NCBI GenBank assembly: GCA_046154185.1
Contig: JBJXGE010000056.1
Coordinates: forward strand, 1-64,000
Reading direction: 5' to 3'
DNA: 64,000 nt
Source of the DNA: JBJXGE01 sp046154185
Lineage (GTDB): Bacteria; Planctomycetota; UBA8108; UBA1146; JAJFFE01
Positions 43,912 through 52,631 of this stretch are shown piece after piece. The position numbers and the translations under genes are program-made. Every line of letters starts with the position of its first letter. Within the stretch, counting starts at the first letter, position 1. The notes below the pieces were generated by a model. It was not told where the DNA came from and did no database searches. It saw only the letters and a list, made by a program, of their open reading frames with translations.

Positions 43912-44878
43912 CGTCGAGATCGCGGAGCGCCCGCCAGCCGAGTTCGCGCTCCGCGGCGCTCGAGTCCGCGTAAACTGCCGCCGCATCCCCTGGACGTCGC
44001 TCGACGATTCGCGCCGGGATCTTGCGACCGACCGCGCGCTCGGCCGCCGCTACGACTTCTTTGACACTCGCGCCTCGGCCCGTGCCAAGGTTGTAGACCT
44101 GGAATCGCGCAACCTTCGAAAGATGCTCGAGCGCAGCGAGATGTCCCAGACTGAGATCGACGACGTGAATGTAGTCGCGGATCCCGGTGCCGTCGCGAGT
44201 CTCATAGTCGTCACCAAAAATCAGCAACTCCCGCCTCTGGCCAACGGCGACTTGCATGAGGTACGGCATGAGATTGTTCGGCACGCCCCGCGGATCTTCG
44301 CCGAGCCGACCTGAGACATGCGCGCCGATGGGATTGAAATAACGCAGCGCGATGATCTGCCAGTCGCGCTCCGCGTTGGCAACGTCGCGCAACATGTCCT
44401 CGATGATGACTTTCGTGCGACCATAAGGGTTGAGGGTCTGGATCGTCGCGTCCTCGCGAATCGGCACGCGCGTGGGATTTCCGTAGACCGTCGCGGACGA
44501 AGAAAAAATGAGGCGCCGCACATCGTGACGTCGCATGGCATCGAGGAGCACGAGCGTGCCGACGACATTGTGATCGTAATAGCGCAGTGGCTCACGCGTC
44601 GATTCGCCGACCGCTTTGAGGCCGGCGAAGTGAATCACGCCGGCAAAAGAGTGCCGCGCAAACACCGGATCGAGTTGGTGTGGATCGCGCAGATCGGCGA
44701 CGGTGAACTCGAAGTCTCGGCCGGCAAGCTCGCGCACTCGGTCGATCGCCACGCGACTCGAGTTCGACAAATTGTCGACCACGACGACGTCGTAGCCGTG
44801 CGCCAACAAATCGACGCACGCATGACTGCCGATGTATCCTGCGCCCCCCGTGACGAGGATCCGCTCCCCCATGGTCAT
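43850..44878 (-). CDS. galE: UDP-glucose 4-epimerase
   Basis: The 342-residue extended SDR enzyme interconverts UDP-glucose and UDP-galactose. NAD-binding VTGGAGYIGSHACVDLL, VIHFAGLKAVGESTREPLRYY, FSSSATVYGNP, the catalytic NPYGRTK (Tyr-x3-Lys), RYFNPIGAH and GIRDYIHVVDLSLGH are typical of GalE. Either ATG at 44878 or the one two codons later (MGERILVTGG) could be used; there is no clear SD. It is convergent with asnB, and their ends overlap by 62 bases. Confidence 0.95.
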   Translation of the reverse strand: MTMGERILVTGGAGYIGSHACVDLLAHGYDVVVVDNLSNSSRVAIDRVRELAGRDFEFTVADLRDPHQLDPVFARHSFAGVIHFAGLKAVGESTREPLRYYDHNVVGTLVLLDAMRRHDVRRLIFSSSATVYGNPTRVPIREDATIQTLNPYGRTKVIIEDMLRDVANAERDWQIIALRYFNPIGAHVSGRLGEDPRGVPNNLMPYLMQVAVGQRRELLIFGDDYETRDGTGIRDYIHVVDLSLGHLAALEHLSKVARFQVYNLGTGRGASVKEVVAAAERAVGRKIPARIVERRPGDAAAVYADSSAAERELGWRALRDLDVMCADSWRWQSLNPRGYGGG

Positions 44879-45027
44879 TCCATTTCATTCGCTGCCGGAG
44901 TTGTCGGCGGGCAGCCAAAGTGGTGGCCGCTGGCGGCCCGCGGCCGCCTTGACTTCGCGTCGCCGGCGGCCGAAACTCGTCGGCCGCAAACGCTGGTTCC
45001 GACTTCCTCCGAGCACGCAGCATACCG

Positions 45028-46218
45028 ATGAGCCATCACCTCGTACAACCCTCGGCAATCCTCACGCCCGGCCGCCGTTTTGGGACCGCGAGCCGTGCGC
45101 ACACTCGGCTCGCGGCCGCGGTCGCAGGCGCGACGCTCACACCCGACGACGCGCGCGAGATCATCGAGCACGTGGAGTCGGCCGAGCTACTCGCGGCCGC
45201 CGATCAAGTGCGCCAGCGCTTGCATCCGCACGGTTGCGTCACCTACGTCGTCGATCGCAACATCAATTACTCGAATGTTTGCACGAGCGTCTGCACCTTT
45301 TGCGCCTTCTATCGCAAGCCCGGCCACGCCGAAGGCTACGTGCTGAGTTATGACGAGATTTTCGCGAAGATCGACGAGACCATCGCGCTCGGCGGCAGTG
45401 GCATGCTGTTTCAGGGCGGCCTAAATCCCGACTTGCCGGTCTCCTGGTACAGCGAGTTGTTTCGCGCGATCAAGGCACGCTTCCCCGGCTTTTACCTGCA
45501 CTGTCTCTCACCGACCGAGATTTTTGGACTCGAGGAATTGAGTGGACGCAGCGCCGATTCAATTCTCGCCGAGTTCAAGGCCGCCGGACTCGATTCCATA
45601 CCGGGAGGTGGTGGCGAGATCTTGGTCGACGCGATTCGACAGCGTCGGCGCTCGTCGTGCAGTGCGGACGAATGGCTGCGCATCTCGAGCTCGGCGCATC
45701 GCGCCGGCCTGCCGACGACCGCCACAATGATGATGGGCCTCGGCGAAGACTTGCCGATGCGCATCGAGCACCTCGAGCGATTGCGCGCCGTGCAAACCGA
45801 GACCAACGGTTTCATCTCCTTCATCCCGTGGACTTTTCAGCCCGACAATACAGCACTCGGCAAAGTGATCGCGGACCGAGTCCCGGTCGCCGAGTATTTG
45901 CGCTGGCTCGCGCTCGGGCGACTCTATCTGCAAAACATCCGCAACCTGCAGGTATCGTGGCTGACGCAAGGACTCGAAGGCGGCATTCAAGGCTTACAGA
46001 GCGGCGCCAATGATCTCGGCTCGACGATGATCGAGGAGAACGTCATCTCAAAAGCCGGCGCACATTTCACGGCCACCGAGTCCATGTTGCGCGACGCGAT
46101 TGTGCGGGCCGGATTCAAGCCGGCGCTGCGCAACGCCGGATATCAACGGTTTGCCGAGCGGCCGGCGCCACGCGCGCCATCGGAAAGTCTCCCGCTGTCC
46201 GCCGGGCGGAAGGCGTGA
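45028..46218 (+). CDS. mqnC: Cyclic dehypoxanthinyl futalosine synthase (MqnC, radical SAM)
   Basis: The 396-residue radical SAM enzyme fits the MqnC group, which forms the cyclic intermediate in the futalosine route to menaquinone. The cluster motif is NVCTSVCTFCAFYR. Further conserved blocks are MLFQGGLNPDLPVSWY, LDSIPGGGGEILVD, TTATMMMGLGED, GFISFIPWTFQPDNTALG and LGSTMIEENVISKAGA. MqnE and CofH-like relatives have a similar layout, so MqnC is likely but not certain. Other Mqn genes are not in the window. The stop overlaps the GTG of the next gene (GTGA), indicating translational coupling to a MEMO1-family protein. Confidence 0.88.
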   Translation: MSHHLVQPSAILTPGRRFGTASRAHTRLAAAVAGATLTPDDAREIIEHVESAELLAAADQVRQRLHPHGCVTYVVDRNINYSNVCTSVCTFCAFYRKPGHAEGYVLSYDEIFAKIDETIALGGSGMLFQGGLNPDLPVSWYSELFRAIKARFPGFYLHCLSPTEIFGLEELSGRSADSILAEFKAAGLDSIPGGGGEILVDAIRQRRRSSCSADEWLRISSSAHRAGLPTTATMMMGLGEDLPMRIEHLERLRAVQTETNGFISFIPWTFQPDNTALGKVIADRVPVAEYLRWLALGRLYLQNIRNLQVSWLTQGLEGGIQGLQSGANDLGSTMIEENVISKAGAHFTATESMLRDAIVRAGFKPALRNAGYQRFAERPAPRAPSESLPLSAGRKA

Positions 46219-47066
46219 GCGCAGCGACTCCGAGATCCGATGACGCATTGCCACCGGGCGATTTGCGCCCATGGGTGGACGCACAGCTCCGCAACTGGCG
46301 CATCTCCGAAGATATCCCGCAGGAGCTCAGCGGCGCTTTGATTCCGCATGGGTCCCTCACGCTCTGCGGCCGAATTGCGGCGCGCACGCTCCACACACTG
46401 ATCATCAAGCGACACCCGACGACGCTCTTATTCTTGACGACGCCACACGGGGGCACAGGTACGCAGGCGCTCATTTCGACGGAAAAAAAATGGTCGACGC
46501 CAGTTGGCCGCGTCGACGCGGACAGCTTGCTGGTTGATTCGCTCTTGAGTCTCCTGGCCCCAGCATTGCGACGCACACCGCCCCACACTCCGCCGTCGCC
46601 GGCACTCTCGACCGTGCTGCCACTCGTTGCCGCACTTGCACCCGGAATGCGAGTACTCTTCATCGCGATTCCCGACGGGGTCGATGCTCCCGTTTTCGGC
46701 CAGCGCCTCGGTCGATTGTTGAGTGAACAATCGAAAGTGTCGGTGGTCGGCGTCAGCGATCTGACCCACTATGGCGAGAAGCACGGTTTCGCGCCGAGCG
46801 GTCTCGGCCAGAGCGGCGCCGACTGGCTCGTCGAAAACGACGCGCGCCTCGTGACGCGCGTCCAGAATCTCGCGGCCGAGTCGATCCTGGCGGAAGCCCG
46901 CGCGCAACGCAGCGCCTGCTGCGCGCCGGCGATCGCCGCCGCGGTCGCCGTGGCGCGGGCGCGCGATGGCTGGGCAGGTCATCTCATCGGTTATACGAAC
47001 AGCTACTTAGAAAGCGGCAGCGGCGTATTCACCGACGGAATCGGCTATGCCGGTGTCGTGTTTTGA
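46215..47066 (+). CDS. MEMO1 family protein (AmmeMemoRadiSam protein B type)
   Basis: A 283-residue protein of the MEMO1 family, related to extradiol dioxygenases and class III amidases but without a proven reaction. Conserved parts are GALIPHGSLTLCGRIAARTL (one histidine of the metal-like site), LFLTTPHGGTG and GVSDLTHYGEKHGF. In bacteria MEMO1-type genes sit near AmmeMemoRadiSam genes (AMMECR1 and a radical SAM protein). Here its only radical SAM neighbour is MqnC, whose stop it overlaps by four bases. Start GTG. There is no signal peptide. It ends 11 bases from a convergent gene. Confidence 0.8.
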   Translation: MSAATPRSDDALPPGDLRPWVDAQLRNWRISEDIPQELSGALIPHGSLTLCGRIAARTLHTLIIKRHPTTLLFLTTPHGGTGTQALISTEKKWSTPVGRVDADSLLVDSLLSLLAPALRRTPPHTPPSPALSTVLPLVAALAPGMRVLFIAIPDGVDAPVFGQRLGRLLSEQSKVSVVGVSDLTHYGEKHGFAPSGLGQSGADWLVENDARLVTRVQNLAAESILAEARAQRSACCAPAIAAAVAVARARDGWAGHLIGYTNSYLESGSGVFTDGIGYAGVVF

Positions 47067-47077
47067 TGCGCGGCGAC

Positions 47078-47884
47078 TCAAAACGCGAGTTCGCCGAAAA
47101 GAAACGGACCGCTGAGTGTGAAGTCGGATTCCACTTCGTTGTGCTCGCCGAGGTCTATATCGAGTCGGCGATATCCAATCCCGATTGACAGCACTTCGTA
47201 ACTAATGCCGACGCGCGCGTTGAGATCCAAATACCGCCCATAGAGCCCCCAACCCGGTACGACGACGCCCGACCCTTCCGCGGCGATGAACATTTTGAAG
47301 CGCTCCCCGAGCGGCATGTTGTACGCGCCGGTGAGACCAACGACTGGGAAAAAACCTTCGACGTCGTCCGCGGCGGCGCGACTGTTCGCGACCATTTTGA
47401 CGCGCGTGTCAATACGGTTGACGCCGAGAAGCGCGCCGAGATCGAGCGGCCCACCTTGCGCGATCGGAAAAACCAAGTGCGCCGTGAGCAACGAGAGGTC
47501 GAGCGAACTCGCGATCGTCTCGCCCGCGCTGAAACTCTCGCCCGCGTACGTCACATCGCGTGGCAAAGGCCCGTCGCCTTCGAACTCCAGATCTAAGTAT
47601 CGCAAGTCGATTCGCGACGGACCAACGAGCAGCGTTCCGTGATAGTGGAGCACTGGCTCCTCGTCGTCGAGGCGCAGATCTTGTTCGAGGTCGACATTCG
47701 TACCAATCACGCCGCCCGCATTCACATCGACGACTCCATCGACTTTCGGCCGCCAGTAGTCGGCGCCGATGTTGGCGACCTGCACGCTGCGCAAGAACTC
47801 GCAGCCAGTCATCACGAGGAGCAGCCCAACGAGCACGGCGCGCGCCGACCGCGCAGGTGGTGGAATCAACTTCGAATCAGCCAT
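47078..47884 (-). CDS. Outer-membrane-like beta-barrel protein with a lipobox
   Basis: The 268-residue protein has a hydrophobic N-terminal helix and lipobox VMTGC, followed by a predicted antiparallel beta structure: VQVANIGADYWRPKVDGVVD, TLLVGPSRIDLRYLDLEF, LSLLTAHLVFPI, YGRYLDLNARVGISY, LSIGIGYRRLDIDL, and a terminal segment ending in phenylalanine (GPFLFGELAF), as is common in outer-membrane proteins. Start ATG at 47884 with AAAGGA upstream; an ATG two codons earlier has the SD too close. It overlaps the aminopeptidase gene by eight bases, hence translational coupling. Function unknown. Confidence 0.75.
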   Translation of the reverse strand: MADSKLIPPPARSARAVLVGLLLVMTGCEFLRSVQVANIGADYWRPKVDGVVDVNAGGVIGTNVDLEQDLRLDDEEPVLHYHGTLLVGPSRIDLRYLDLEFEGDGPLPRDVTYAGESFSAGETIASSLDLSLLTAHLVFPIAQGGPLDLGALLGVNRIDTRVKMVANSRAAADDVEGFFPVVGLTGAYNMPLGERFKMFIAAEGSGVVVPGWGLYGRYLDLNARVGISYEVLSIGIGYRRLDIDLGEHNEVESDFTLSGPFLFGELAF

Positions 47885-48935
47885 CGACATCCTTTAGCCA
47901 AGTGCGGAGCCGAGCGACACCGCCGCCGTCGTGCGTCGGCATTTGCTGTAACGTGGCGAGCAAACGAGCGACGTCGCCGCCGCAGGCGCGCCAGGCCCGT
48001 TCGAACAATTCGACTTCGCCGCGATAGAGATCGAAAGACAACAAGAGCGGCAAACTCCAAGCCGCGCGCCGCCAGGCTTGGTACTCGGCCGACTCGAAGT
48101 CGGTCGAAGCGAGTTCGTGCGTGAGCTCGGTGAAAATGCGTTCCCGCGCCGCCAAGCGCGTGTCGCGTTCGGGGGCGCGAAACGCCACTTCGAGCGCGGC
48201 GCGCGCGCGCGCGAGTGCGGCTGCCAGTCGCTCGGCGTCGCCGTGCGCGGCGACGTGCTCGCGAAGCTCGGCGCTTTCTTCGCCGTAGGTTGCCGTCAAA
48301 TAAGTCACGGCGGTTTTGTACCCGATAAACGTCGCCAAGCTCTCATTAAATGCGACATCGTCGGCAAAAAACACCGTGCGATGCGTGAGTTCATGAAACA
48401 GCAACTCCGCGCGGTCGCCGATCGAGCCGTTCAGGAAGCTCGAGAACACGGGGTCGGGCAGCCAGCCGAGCGTGCTGAACGCGGCGGTGCCGCCGACGAG
48501 AGTCTCGTAGCCATCCGCTTTGAGTTTTTGCTCACCACGGCGCGCCGCGTCGCGATCGAAATATCCCTTGTACGGAAAGCGCCCGACGAACGGAAACGAC
48601 CATGTGTAGAGCGCCAATTCATCCGGTCGCGCCGCCGACAGCACGTAAACAGCGGGTCGCGCGCCGAGATCGACGAAGCTCGAGTAGGCGCCATCGGTGT
48701 GAAAGCCGTGCGCGCGCGCATAGTCGAGAATGCTCTCGATCGTCGTCAATCCCGCACGCACGCTGGCCGGGACGACGGGGTCCACAAGCACGTCGGCGAT
48801 GGGCCGCGCGCTGGCAAGAATACGGATCTCGCCCGCGGCTTGTCGCAGATGGTAAGGCCCGATACAACCTAGCAAAGGCATCGAAACGATGAGCAACAAC
48901 GCGAGAACACCGCGCGAGCGCCGCGCCGAATACAC
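47877..48935 (-). CDS. Zinc aminopeptidase-like protein (PF10023 type), lipoprotein
   Basis: A 352-residue protein with a basic N-terminus, hydrophobic helix and lipobox LLGC (cysteine about 24). The metalloprotease motif HELTH sits in FHELTHRTVFFADDV, followed by FNESLATFIG with the third (glutamate) ligand candidate, and GWLPDPVFSSFLNGS upstream; these are the conserved parts of the putative aminopeptidase family PF10023. It probably cleaves peptides in the periplasm; this is inferred from the motif. The start is GTG at 48935 (no strong SD) with only three bases between it and the divergent rsmJ ATG. An in-frame extension to 49334 runs antisense through rsmJ and was rejected. Confidence 0.8.
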   Translation of the reverse strand: MYSARRSRGVLALLLIVSMPLLGCIGPYHLRQAAGEIRILASARPIADVLVDPVVPASVRAGLTTIESILDYARAHGFHTDGAYSSFVDLGARPAVYVLSAARPDELALYTWSFPFVGRFPYKGYFDRDAARRGEQKLKADGYETLVGGTAAFSTLGWLPDPVFSSFLNGSIGDRAELLFHELTHRTVFFADDVAFNESLATFIGYKTAVTYLTATYGEESAELREHVAAHGDAERLAAALARARAALEVAFRAPERDTRLAARERIFTELTHELASTDFESAEYQAWRRAAWSLPLLLSFDLYRGEVELFERAWRACGGDVARLLATLQQMPTHDGGGVARLRTWLKDVDG

Positions 48936-48938
48936 AGC

Positions 48939-49787
48939 ATGAGCCGAGATTTCAGCGCCCCAACTTTCGGCGCGAGTGTGGCCGTCGGGATCGCTCCCGA
49001 TGCCGGTCCCAAGGAAGTGGCGTATGTTTCGGCTCAGCTTGCCGAATATCGCATTTCGCTGATCGACAGCAATTCGCGGCAAAACCCGGCCCTCTATCTG
49101 CGTTGGGATGGCTCTGAATTGTCGGTCGAATCCGGGATGTCCGGCAAAACCGGCGGCGGCGTTCGGCAACGCTGGCGCGCTGCTGTGGATTTCAGCGCGA
49201 TCCTGAACGATCGCGCACGGCGCCTCACGCGCCGTCAACCGCTCGCGAAGGCGGTCGGTCACGGCGCGGCGCGCATTATGGATGCCACCGCCGGATTTGG
49301 CCAGGACGCCCTCCTCTTGGCGCTTCATGGCCATGACGTGACCGCGATGGAACGTTCACCGATTGTGCAAGCGTTGCTCGCGGATGGAGTGCGCCGCGCC
49401 CGCACGAACGCCGAGTTCGCGGAAATCACGGCGTCGCGACTGCGCTTCGTCGCAGGCGACAGTCGCGACTGGCTCACGCAGCAGGCGGGCGAATACGACG
49501 TCGTGTACCTCGATCCTATGTTCCCACTGCGACGCAAGACTTCGGCGCTGCCGAATAAGCACGCGCAGCTCCTCCAACGGCTCACCGGCGAGAACGCCGA
49601 GCAAGTCGAGCTTGAAAGCGCGGAGCTCTTACTCGCCGCCCTCGGCGCCGCGCGCGTGCGGGTCGTTGTGAAACGACCGCACGATGCGCCGCCCATCCGC
49701 GTCGGTGCATCGGCGCCGCACGTTTCATTCAAATCGAAGCTCGTTCGGTACGATGTCTATCTGCGGTCCGGAAGCGTGCAGTCTTGA
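48939..49787 (+). CDS. rsmJ: 16S rRNA (guanine1516-N2) methyltransferase
   Basis: The 282-residue enzyme matches RsmJ, which methylates G1516 of 16S rRNA with SAM. Conserved parts: LLRWDGS-like opening region (ALYLRWDGSELSVE), the phosphate/SAM strand MDATAGFGQDALLLALHGHDV, MERSPIVQALLADGVRRA, the catalytic DPMFPLRRK and VVVKRPHDAPP near the C-terminus. It is somewhat longer at the N-terminus than E. coli RsmJ. The ATG has no obvious SD and lies three bases from the divergent start of the aminopeptidase gene, so a later GTG (SVAVGI, about 48974) is possible. It ends four bases before the convergent adenosyltransferase. Confidence 0.9.
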   Translation: MSRDFSAPTFGASVAVGIAPDAGPKEVAYVSAQLAEYRISLIDSNSRQNPALYLRWDGSELSVESGMSGKTGGGVRQRWRAAVDFSAILNDRARRLTRRQPLAKAVGHGAARIMDATAGFGQDALLLALHGHDVTAMERSPIVQALLADGVRRARTNAEFAEITASRLRFVAGDSRDWLTQQAGEYDVVYLDPMFPLRRKTSALPNKHAQLLQRLTGENAEQVELESAELLLAALGAARVRVVVKRPHDAPPIRVGASAPHVSFKSKLVRYDVYLRSGSVQS

Positions 49788-49790
49788 AGT

Positions 49791-50381
49791 TCAGCTACTG
49801 CTATTTTTCTTCCACGTCCGATCGGCGATTCCGGCGGCATGATTCGCGCGGCGCGCATACATGAACAACAAATCGGACAGCCGATTCAAGAATATGATCG
49901 CCGCCGCTCCATCGCCGGTCGTCGCGTGCAACGTCACGGTGCAGCGTTCGGCGCGCCGGCAGATCGTCCGGGCGAGGTGCAATGCGGCGGCAGCGGCGCT
50001 GCCGCCCGGCAACACGAACTCGCGCAACGGCGGCAGCGCCGCTTCTTCGCGATGCACCCATTGCGTCAACTCCTCGGCGCGATGATCGGCAAGGAGTGGC
50101 GATTTCCCGCCGGCCTTGCCGGCGCCGACTCTGCCAAGACCCACTCCGCCAAGTCCCGGAGTCGCCAGATCCGAACCGAGATCGAAAAGCCAATGTGAGA
50201 TGCGCTCGAGCTCGTCGCGGATGTGCGCCGGAACTCCAGCGGTGGCGAGCGCAACGCTCACAGCGCTATTGAGTTCGTCGACAGTGCCGTACGCACCGAG
50301 CCGCACATCATCCTTGCGGACGCGAGTGCCGCCGACGAGACCAGTCTGCCCCGCGTCACCCGTTCCGGTCACGATCGACAT
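49791..50381 (-). CDS. Cob(I)alamin adenosyltransferase (PduO type)
   Basis: A 196-residue enzyme that makes adenosylcobalamin from cob(I)alamin and ATP. The PduO/EutT-like ATP site TGTGDAGQTGL is at the start and the conserved RRAERC helix near the end, with the ATP-binding RxDDxRLGAYGTVDELNSA between them. There is an unusual glycine-rich insertion, GLGGVGLGRVGAGKAGG, between helices. The ATG has AAGGAGAAGGGG upstream. It follows the phosphoesterase gene by 19 bases, in a series with the CYTH gene. Its product is the cofactor of NrdJ in this window. Confidence 0.92.
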   Translation of the reverse strand: MSIVTGTGDAGQTGLVGGTRVRKDDVRLGAYGTVDELNSAVSVALATAGVPAHIRDELERISHWLFDLGSDLATPGLGGVGLGRVGAGKAGGKSPLLADHRAEELTQWVHREEAALPPLREFVLPGGSAAAAALHLARTICRRAERCTVTLHATTGDGAAAIIFLNRLSDLLFMYARRANHAAGIADRTWKKNSSS

Positions 50382-50400
50382 GTTGCCCCTTCTCCTTCGC

Positions 50401-51255
50401 TCACGGGTTTGTTGGTCGCGCGAGACTCGCGAGGTACTCGTGCACCGCGTCTGCGATGCCGATGCGCCCGTCAGCGAGCGGCGCCTCGTAAACTTGCAAC
50501 CACTGAAAGAGTCGCGACGACGCGCTCCGCAACTCGTCCCGCACCAGCAACGCCAGTGGTCCGCAACCCGCAAGAAAACCGCTGTCGTCGAAGTCGCGCT
50601 CGGCCCGCACACGATCGTATGGCACGCGGACGATCTCGGCGCGCCAAGCGCCGCGCAGATTCGTGAAGCGACCGTAGCTCGCGCGCGGATCGCTGTCAAA
50701 GGGCAGACCGACCGAACCGACGTTCACAATGTCCGTCGCGTCGAGTCGCGTGACGAACGGCGAGTGCGTGTGACCGACGATGAACAAGCCGCACTGGTCC
50801 GCGACGCGTCCGACCAGATCCCGCGCGGTAAACCACGGAAAAATTCCGTCGGCGATCCCGCTCGCACTCCCGTGCGTGATGACCACGTCCGCCGCCGAGC
50901 GGATCGCCAGACGATGTTCGCTCGGCAACGCGCTCAGCCACGCGAGCTGCGGCGGCGTGAGTTGCGAGTGCGTCCAGCGCGCGAGACCAAACAACTCGCG
51001 CTCACGCTTCGTCATGGATTCCGCGGGCGCCATCCACTTGAGCACATACTCTTCGTGGTTGCCACGGGTGACGACCCAGTGGTCGGTTTCGACGCGGCGT
51101 TGAATCGCTGCGAGACACTCGCGCGAACGCGGACCGCGGTTCACAATGTCGCCGCCCACGACCACGCAGTCGGGTCGCCACGCGTCGAGGTCTTCGCTCA
51201 CCGCTTCGAGCGCCGGCAAGTTGCCGTGGACATCGGTCAAAACTGCGAGCTTCAT
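50401..51255 (-). CDS. Calcineurin-like metallophosphoesterase
   Basis: The 284-residue protein has the full metallophosphoesterase motif set: DVHGNLPALEAV (D-x-H), VVGGDIVNRGP (GD), RGNHEEYV (GNHE), THGSASG and the GHTHSPF (GHxH). In layout it resembles YfcE/diadenosine tetraphosphatase-type enzymes, but the substrate is not evident. The ATG overlaps the CYTH stop (ATGA). The extension of the frame to 51543 is antisense through the CYTH gene and was not used. It probably forms one transcript with the CYTH gene and the cobalamin adenosyltransferase. Confidence 0.9.
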   Translation of the reverse strand: MKLAVLTDVHGNLPALEAVSEDLDAWRPDCVVVGGDIVNRGPRSRECLAAIQRRVETDHWVVTRGNHEEYVLKWMAPAESMTKRERELFGLARWTHSQLTPPQLAWLSALPSEHRLAIRSAADVVITHGSASGIADGIFPWFTARDLVGRVADQCGLFIVGHTHSPFVTRLDATDIVNVGSVGLPFDSDPRASYGRFTNLRGAWRAEIVRVPYDRVRAERDFDDSGFLAGCGPLALLVRDELRSASSRLFQWLQVYEAPLADGRIGIADAVHEYLASLARPTNP

Positions 51256-51938
51256 GACGGCCCCGCTCCGGCCGCCAAGAATTGCGCCAACCGCTCTGCC
51301 TTGGTCATCGTTTGCGGTTTGTAGTCGGCGCGCGCCGCCGCCAAGAACCGCGTGAGCAACGCGCGCGCCGACGTCACATCGACGCACTCGAGTTCCACCT
51401 CCCAAAACTCCGCGTGGCGGCGATCGGGCGCGACGCGCGGATCGCACAGCACGCTGTGATCGACCTCCACGGTGAGCGTCGGCGACACGCGGTAGCAGCG
51501 CCGCAGGTTTTCGAGTTCGCCCCAGGACTGCAACTGCTCGCAATCGATCGCGAGTGCCGTGACCGCGACCAAAACGCGATTCGTGAGCGCGGCGAAGCGG
51601 AGCGAGCCGTCGTGAATCGCCAACGCGTCGCGCATCTCAATCGGCGCCTCGATTTCGTCGGCGATAAAACAACCGTTCGAGCGGCGCTTGCCAGACTTGA
51701 GCGTGACGAACGCGCGCGACAGTGCCGCGGACTCTTCGATGCGCAACCGCAACGACGCGCCGAGCGCGCGCAACGCGCGCGTCGGTGTGTCCCAGTACGA
51801 ATTGCGCTGGCGTAGCTCGTGTTCGAGTCCCGGCAGTGTCGCGCACACACGCTCCCAATCGGCTTTGGAAGCGAGCGCGTACTTGAGCTCCTGCTCTTCG
51901 TCCGACGGGGTTTGGCGGGTGGGCTCGCGCTGACTCAT
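51252..51938 (-). CDS. CYTH domain protein (triphosphate tunnel type)
   Basis: The 228-residue protein has the CYTH/triphosphate tunnel layout. The N-terminal ExExK signature is present in shortened form as QELKYAL, and basic and acidic strands follow: LRLRIEES, AFVTLKSGKRR, ADEIEAPI, LTVEVDHSVL, FWEVELECV. The C-terminal TKAERLAQFL matches the end helix. Such proteins hydrolyse triphosphates or bind phosphorylated ligands. Start ATG at 51938. Its stop overlaps the phosphoesterase start, so the two are coupled and may act on related phosphorylated substrates. Confidence 0.78.
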   Translation of the reverse strand: MSQREPTRQTPSDEEQELKYALASKADWERVCATLPGLEHELRQRNSYWDTPTRALRALGASLRLRIEESAALSRAFVTLKSGKRRSNGCFIADEIEAPIEMRDALAIHDGSLRFAALTNRVLVAVTALAIDCEQLQSWGELENLRRCYRVSPTLTVEVDHSVLCDPRVAPDRRHAEFWEVELECVDVTSARALLTRFLAAARADYKPQTMTKAERLAQFLAAGAGPS

Positions 51939-51947
51939 AAGCGTGGA

Positions 51948-52484
51948 CTAATGCGTCTTTCCGTCATCCGCTTCGTCGGCGGCGGCGAAGCGGCGCATCC
52001 AATCGGCGACTTCGGCCGCGTCGCGGGGCGCGCGCGGTTTTTCCGTCGCCTCGGGCGCGGCGCCTTCGCGCGTGGTTCTTGGCCACAACTGCGCGCTGAA
52101 TTCCTCGACACTCAGCCACTCGACGCGAAGTCCGCGCAAGCGCGAACCTATGTCGCTGCGATCACTCGTCACGACCACGACGCGCATGCGACCTTCGTGC
52201 CGCCGCGCTTCCTCGAGCACGATCGCGTCTGCGTTCTGTCCTGGCCGCGGTCGCAGCACCCGCAACCCGCGTTGCTCCTGCACGTCCTCATCGGTCGGAC
52301 CGACAACACCATCAAACACGAGCGCCACAGCGTGGCCGCGCCCGGCTTTATTTCTAAAGATGCCGAGCTGCGAACGGAGTATTCGCGCGGCCGCATCGCG
52401 ACCGCTCGTGCGAGCGACCTCCGCCAAGGTCGCATCGCGGCCGATGCAATTGTTTCCATCGATGATCCACAACGACTGCTGCAT
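51948..52484 (-). CDS. NYN (YacP-like) ribonuclease
   Basis: A 178-residue single NYN/PIN-like domain. Acidic residues typical of the fold are visible in IIDGNNCIGRD, LVFDGVVG, NADAIVLEEAR and VVVTSDRSDIGSR. YacP-type nucleases cleave RNA. It ends with a charged C-terminal tail (EKPRAPRDAAEVADWMRRF). Start ATG at 52484; no strong SD is seen. It lies nine bases upstream of the CYTH gene, so the operon may begin here. The divergent small gene begins at 52632. Confidence 0.85.
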   Translation of the reverse strand: MQQSLWIIDGNNCIGRDATLAEVARTSGRDAAARILRSQLGIFRNKAGRGHAVALVFDGVVGPTDEDVQEQRGLRVLRPRPGQNADAIVLEEARRHEGRMRVVVVTSDRSDIGSRLRGLRVEWLSVEEFSAQLWPRTTREGAAPEATEKPRAPRDAAEVADWMRRFAAADEADDGKTH

Positions 52485-52631
52485 CGCCTGATTTCAGTTT
52501 TGCGCGGCGAGTCACGTGCACACCGCGTAGTCAGCCGCCCGCCACTCGGGCATAATAGCGCCTCCCGCGGCGCGCTTCGCCCCCAGGCCGAAGCGCGAGA
52601 TTTTCGCGTAGCAGCGCAGGAGCCGTGCACC

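Noticed and set aside
47877..49334. Aminopeptidase starting at 49334 with 133 extra residues
   Set aside because: The extra part is antisense to rsmJ and lacks a signal peptide; the lipobox lies near the GTG at 48935.
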